From contig JAODUP010000162.1 of the NCBI GenBank assembly GCA_025642065.1, positions 149,501 through 213,500 on the forward strand: a stretch of 64,000 bases of DNA, given 5' to 3'. Both the position numbers and the translations under genes were made by a program. The DNA is from Paralvinella palmiformis. Taxonomy: Eukaryota; Annelida; Polychaeta; Terebellida; Alvinellidae. The notes beneath the pieces were generated by a model. It saw nothing but the letters and a program-made list of their open reading frames with translations, was not told where the DNA came from and made no database searches. Each line of letters starts with the position of its first letter. Positions within the stretch are counted from its first letter, which is position 1. This document shows, piece by piece, positions 61,751 to 64,000 of this stretch.

Positions 61751-61910
61751 GGAGCCTCCACGGTCTAACCGATCACCGATCACTACGACTCGTGTTCGAA
61801 TCTCGGCATGGGCATATCTGAGGGGTGTTTCATCATTGACTTCGCTTCATTACCTTTGGAGCTCGCCATGTGCACAAAAGTGGCCGTAAAACACCAATCC
61901 TCATTACAGA
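61751..61910 (+). mobile_element. SINE family B
   Basis: GAGCCTCCACGGTCTAACCG head, GTGTTCGAATCTCGGCATGG B box, GGGTGTTTCATCATTGACTT, CATTACCTTTGGAGCTCGCC, then GTGCACAAAAGTGGCCGTAA and a CATC-like end. Confidence 0.85.
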
Positions 61911-62374
61911 TCGAGTAGCTTACTATTGTGTTACAAATACGTAAACAAATTGTTCAGCCTAAAAACGTTGTACATTAAACGTGTATCCCAGTATTCGAAT
62001 AAAAACAATTCCCGATTACGACTAATTATAGCCATTTAATTCAGTGCGCATATACGGGACCTCGTACGTACGTGGTCGTAAATCAAAATAATATTAAACA
62101 AAAACTGGAATAATATCCGACCCAGAAAGCTGTTCCCAGTCAATTCACACGAACCCCTGTGATAAAAAGGCAAAGTTAATTAAATTAAGGCAAGCTAAAA
62201 TAAAAGATTTTTAACACACGATGAAAACAATTATGTAAGCGTGCTGTGATATTAGAGTAACTTAATCAGTTTTGTATGTTGTTTATTTCAAATGTTTGGT
62301 CGCTTGTTTGACACTTCTGACCACAAAAACAACACTAAAGTACGCTAAATCAAATGACAAACACCATGTCTGCG

Positions 62375-62762
62375 ATCGGTGAGCTCCGGTGGCCTAGCGG
62401 TTAAGCACCCGGCACTTGGTGGCAACGGTCACAGGTTCGAACCCCGCAAGAGGTCGGAAACTTTTCCAGAGATTATTTTCTCGGCTCACAACATCGTGGG
62501 TGGTTCACCACGTTAAATGGCGCTGCCGTCTACACTGGATTATTTAAAATAAAGGGGGACGTTAAAAACCCCCCTGAGGACGTAAAATACAGTGGTAGTG
62601 ACCACCCTCAGGGTATTTCGGCCTCCATCTTTCCGCACTGCTCCCCTGTGAGTGGTGGGGGAGGAGTTCCTCAACCACTCCAACATAGAGGCTGTGCTGA
62701 TTAAGCGACAGCCTGGGGATTCTCCCCGAACAACAAAGCCAGTTATGTCGTCGAGCTTCCAT
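62375..62762 (+). mobile_element. SINE family A, best copy
   Basis: tRNA-like head with A box (GGTGGCCTAGCGGTTAAGC) and B box (CAGGTTCGAACCCCGC). The body reads TTCTCGGCTCACAACATCG, CACGTTAAATGGCGCTGCCG, AAATAAAGGGGGACG, CCTGAGGACGTAAAATACAG and GGCCTCCATCTTTCCGCACT. The tail reads CTGTGCTGATTAAGCGACAG then GGGGATTCTCCCCGAACAAC. About 390 bp. Confidence 0.9.
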
Positions 62763-62914
62763 TATATACCTTTCACTACTAAATGGTAGATTTTGCCTGA
62801 TGTTATTTTTTTTTTAATTCGTACAATCGATTCATACACCTACAATGTAAATAAAACGCATAACCGCGCGAAACTGCAGTTTCTATGCACGTCATAGTTT
62901 CCTACAGAACCGTC

Positions 62915-62985
62915 GGTCGCTCGGCTCATTTAACCTACCATGTGCACAAAAGTGGCCGTAAAACATCAATCATCATCATCATTAT
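62915..62985 (+). mobile_element. SINE family B, 3' fragment
   Basis: GGTCGCTCGGCTCATTTAAC, CTACCATGTGCACAAAAGTG, GCCGTAAAACATCAATC and an ATC repeat equal the 3' half of the copy at 18355. Confidence 0.8.
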
Positions 62986-63615
62986 CCCACAGCACCGTAT
63001 TCTATGCTCTCAAATTAAAGCATAGCAAAAGAAAATGGCCACGAAATTAATCTCATTTCTGTGTTGAGATCACCGAAATGGAACGAAATCGTTTGTTTTT
63101 GCCAACATTTTGAACGTTGTAAGCCAAGAATAATAAAGCCTGCCAGTTGTTATCCAAACATAAAAGCCTGTTTTATAATATATATGCAATACTTGAGTGC
63201 GTGTTTGGACATGGAATTGGCCCGAACTCGCTTTGTTCGTTTAAGTAATCCCTGGCTAATTTCCACCGCCATAACATGCTGTAATTACCTCCGGCGCTTA
63301 ATCCAACCTTATTGTCAACTTAATTGTTTTGCCTTCGAAAAACGGGTCTAAATTTGACACAGTTTTTACGACTCTTAAATATAGGATATAGCATCTGGTT
63401 GGGTATGTTATACGTGGCAAGACTACACACATACATCGTATATGTTTAAGATCTGCGCCTCGTGATATGTGTCTTAATTCACTTAAGAAAGGAATTACGC
63501 GTTCTGTGAGCAGTGTGTATATATTGGAGAGTTCAGTCCGCAATCTGAGCGGTTGTTAATTACGTCTTTTGTGATTGTTTTAATTAATTGTTTCAGCACA
63601 ATTAAACTTTACCAC

Positions 63616-63634
63616 GATGTCCTCAGGTACAGCA
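63616..63634 (+). CDS. Possible first coding exon of a downstream gene
   Basis: An acceptor-like TTGTTTCAG ends at 63596, followed by 19 bases, then an ATG reading MSSGTA and a donor-like GGTGGGTG at 63635. It could be the start of a gene continuing past the window. It is very short and unsupported by homology. Confidence 0.2.
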
Positions 63635-63891
63635 GGTGGGTGATTTCACTTACGTTATAAATTACTAATATACAATAATACATGTTTTACTGTGGATACG
63701 TCATGTTTTGAGAGAGGAGAGGGGCGCAATTATTTTATTAACAAATATTACCTCTTTTTTTAAAAGAAAAATAGATAAACACACATGTTATAGATGTGTG
63801 ACATCGCCCGGCTTCAAGTGACTTTCTCTCCCTTACAGTCTGTTTAATTTTGAGCCTTCCTAGCGTGCATTCTGGCACGATCCGTATAAAG

Positions 63892-63913
63892 TACACACAC
63901 ACACACACACACA
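63892..63913. repeat. (AC)n microsatellite
   Basis: Short AC run. Confidence 0.9.
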
Positions 63914-64000
63914 TAATTACCACTATACCAACAACAAGAAAAACATATTTGTGGTGGGGGTACTTTTTGCGATTTTTCACGTACAGATTATTTTCAGTCT

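Noticed and set aside
1..64000. CRISPR-like or prokaryotic defence system
   Set aside because: No regularly spaced direct repeats with unique spacers and no prokaryotic gene structure; the sequence is clearly intron-rich animal DNA.

Overview
This window is animal nuclear DNA. It is AT-rich and intron-dense, with GT-AG introns, many microsatellites and a heavy load of decayed transposons. The two ciliary dynein genes mean a ciliated metazoan. The mix of CR1- and I-type LINEs, tRNA-derived SINEs, hAT, pogo and Mutator-like remnants suggests a lophotrochozoan, probably a mollusc; that taxonomic call is inference. No bacterial or viral genes, CRISPR arrays or genuine rRNA/tRNA genes were recognised.

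Layout. (1) 353-3685 (+): the 3' nine exons of DYNC2LI1, the light intermediate chain of the retrograde intraflagellar-transport dynein; the gene starts before the window. (2) 4890-8662 (-), 18182-22014 (+) and 36279-43313 (+): three complete six-exon genes for DNAJC4-like J-domain membrane proteins. All have an HPD motif, one transmembrane helix and nearly identical exon lengths, so this is a local gene triplication with one inverted copy. (3) 49620-58872 (+): a complete 16-exon DNAAF3, the cytoplasmic factor for axonemal dynein pre-assembly (492 codons as reconstructed). A possible first coding exon of another gene lies near 63616.

Between and inside the genes are mobile elements. There is a reverse transcriptase (RT) remnant with a destroyed catalytic motif (about 23.06-24.58 kb) and an I-like LINE with endonuclease, RT and RNase H (25.7-28.56 kb, minus). 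Further RT fragments lie at 9.7, 37.6-38.25, 46.1 and 49.14 kb. A hAT element (28.69-29.76 kb) carries a SINE inside it, and a second hAT C-terminus lies at 35.4 kb. A pogo/Tigger-like element (41.49-43.09 kb) sits in an intron of the third DNAJC4 gene, and an internally deleted relative lies at 15.0-15.8 kb. There are also a Mutator-like remnant (45.1-45.6 kb), several terminal-inverted-repeat MITEs, a foldback element, and at least two tRNA-derived SINE families.

The most notable points are the DNAJC4 triplication lying between two dynein-related genes, an 18-bp minisatellite in a DNAAF3 intron that keeps reading frames open on both strands, and a network of related repeats that can be paired by eye. 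All gene models were built by hand from reading frames and splice signals. Exon edges are good to a few bases where phases close, but UTRs and transcription starts are not resolved.
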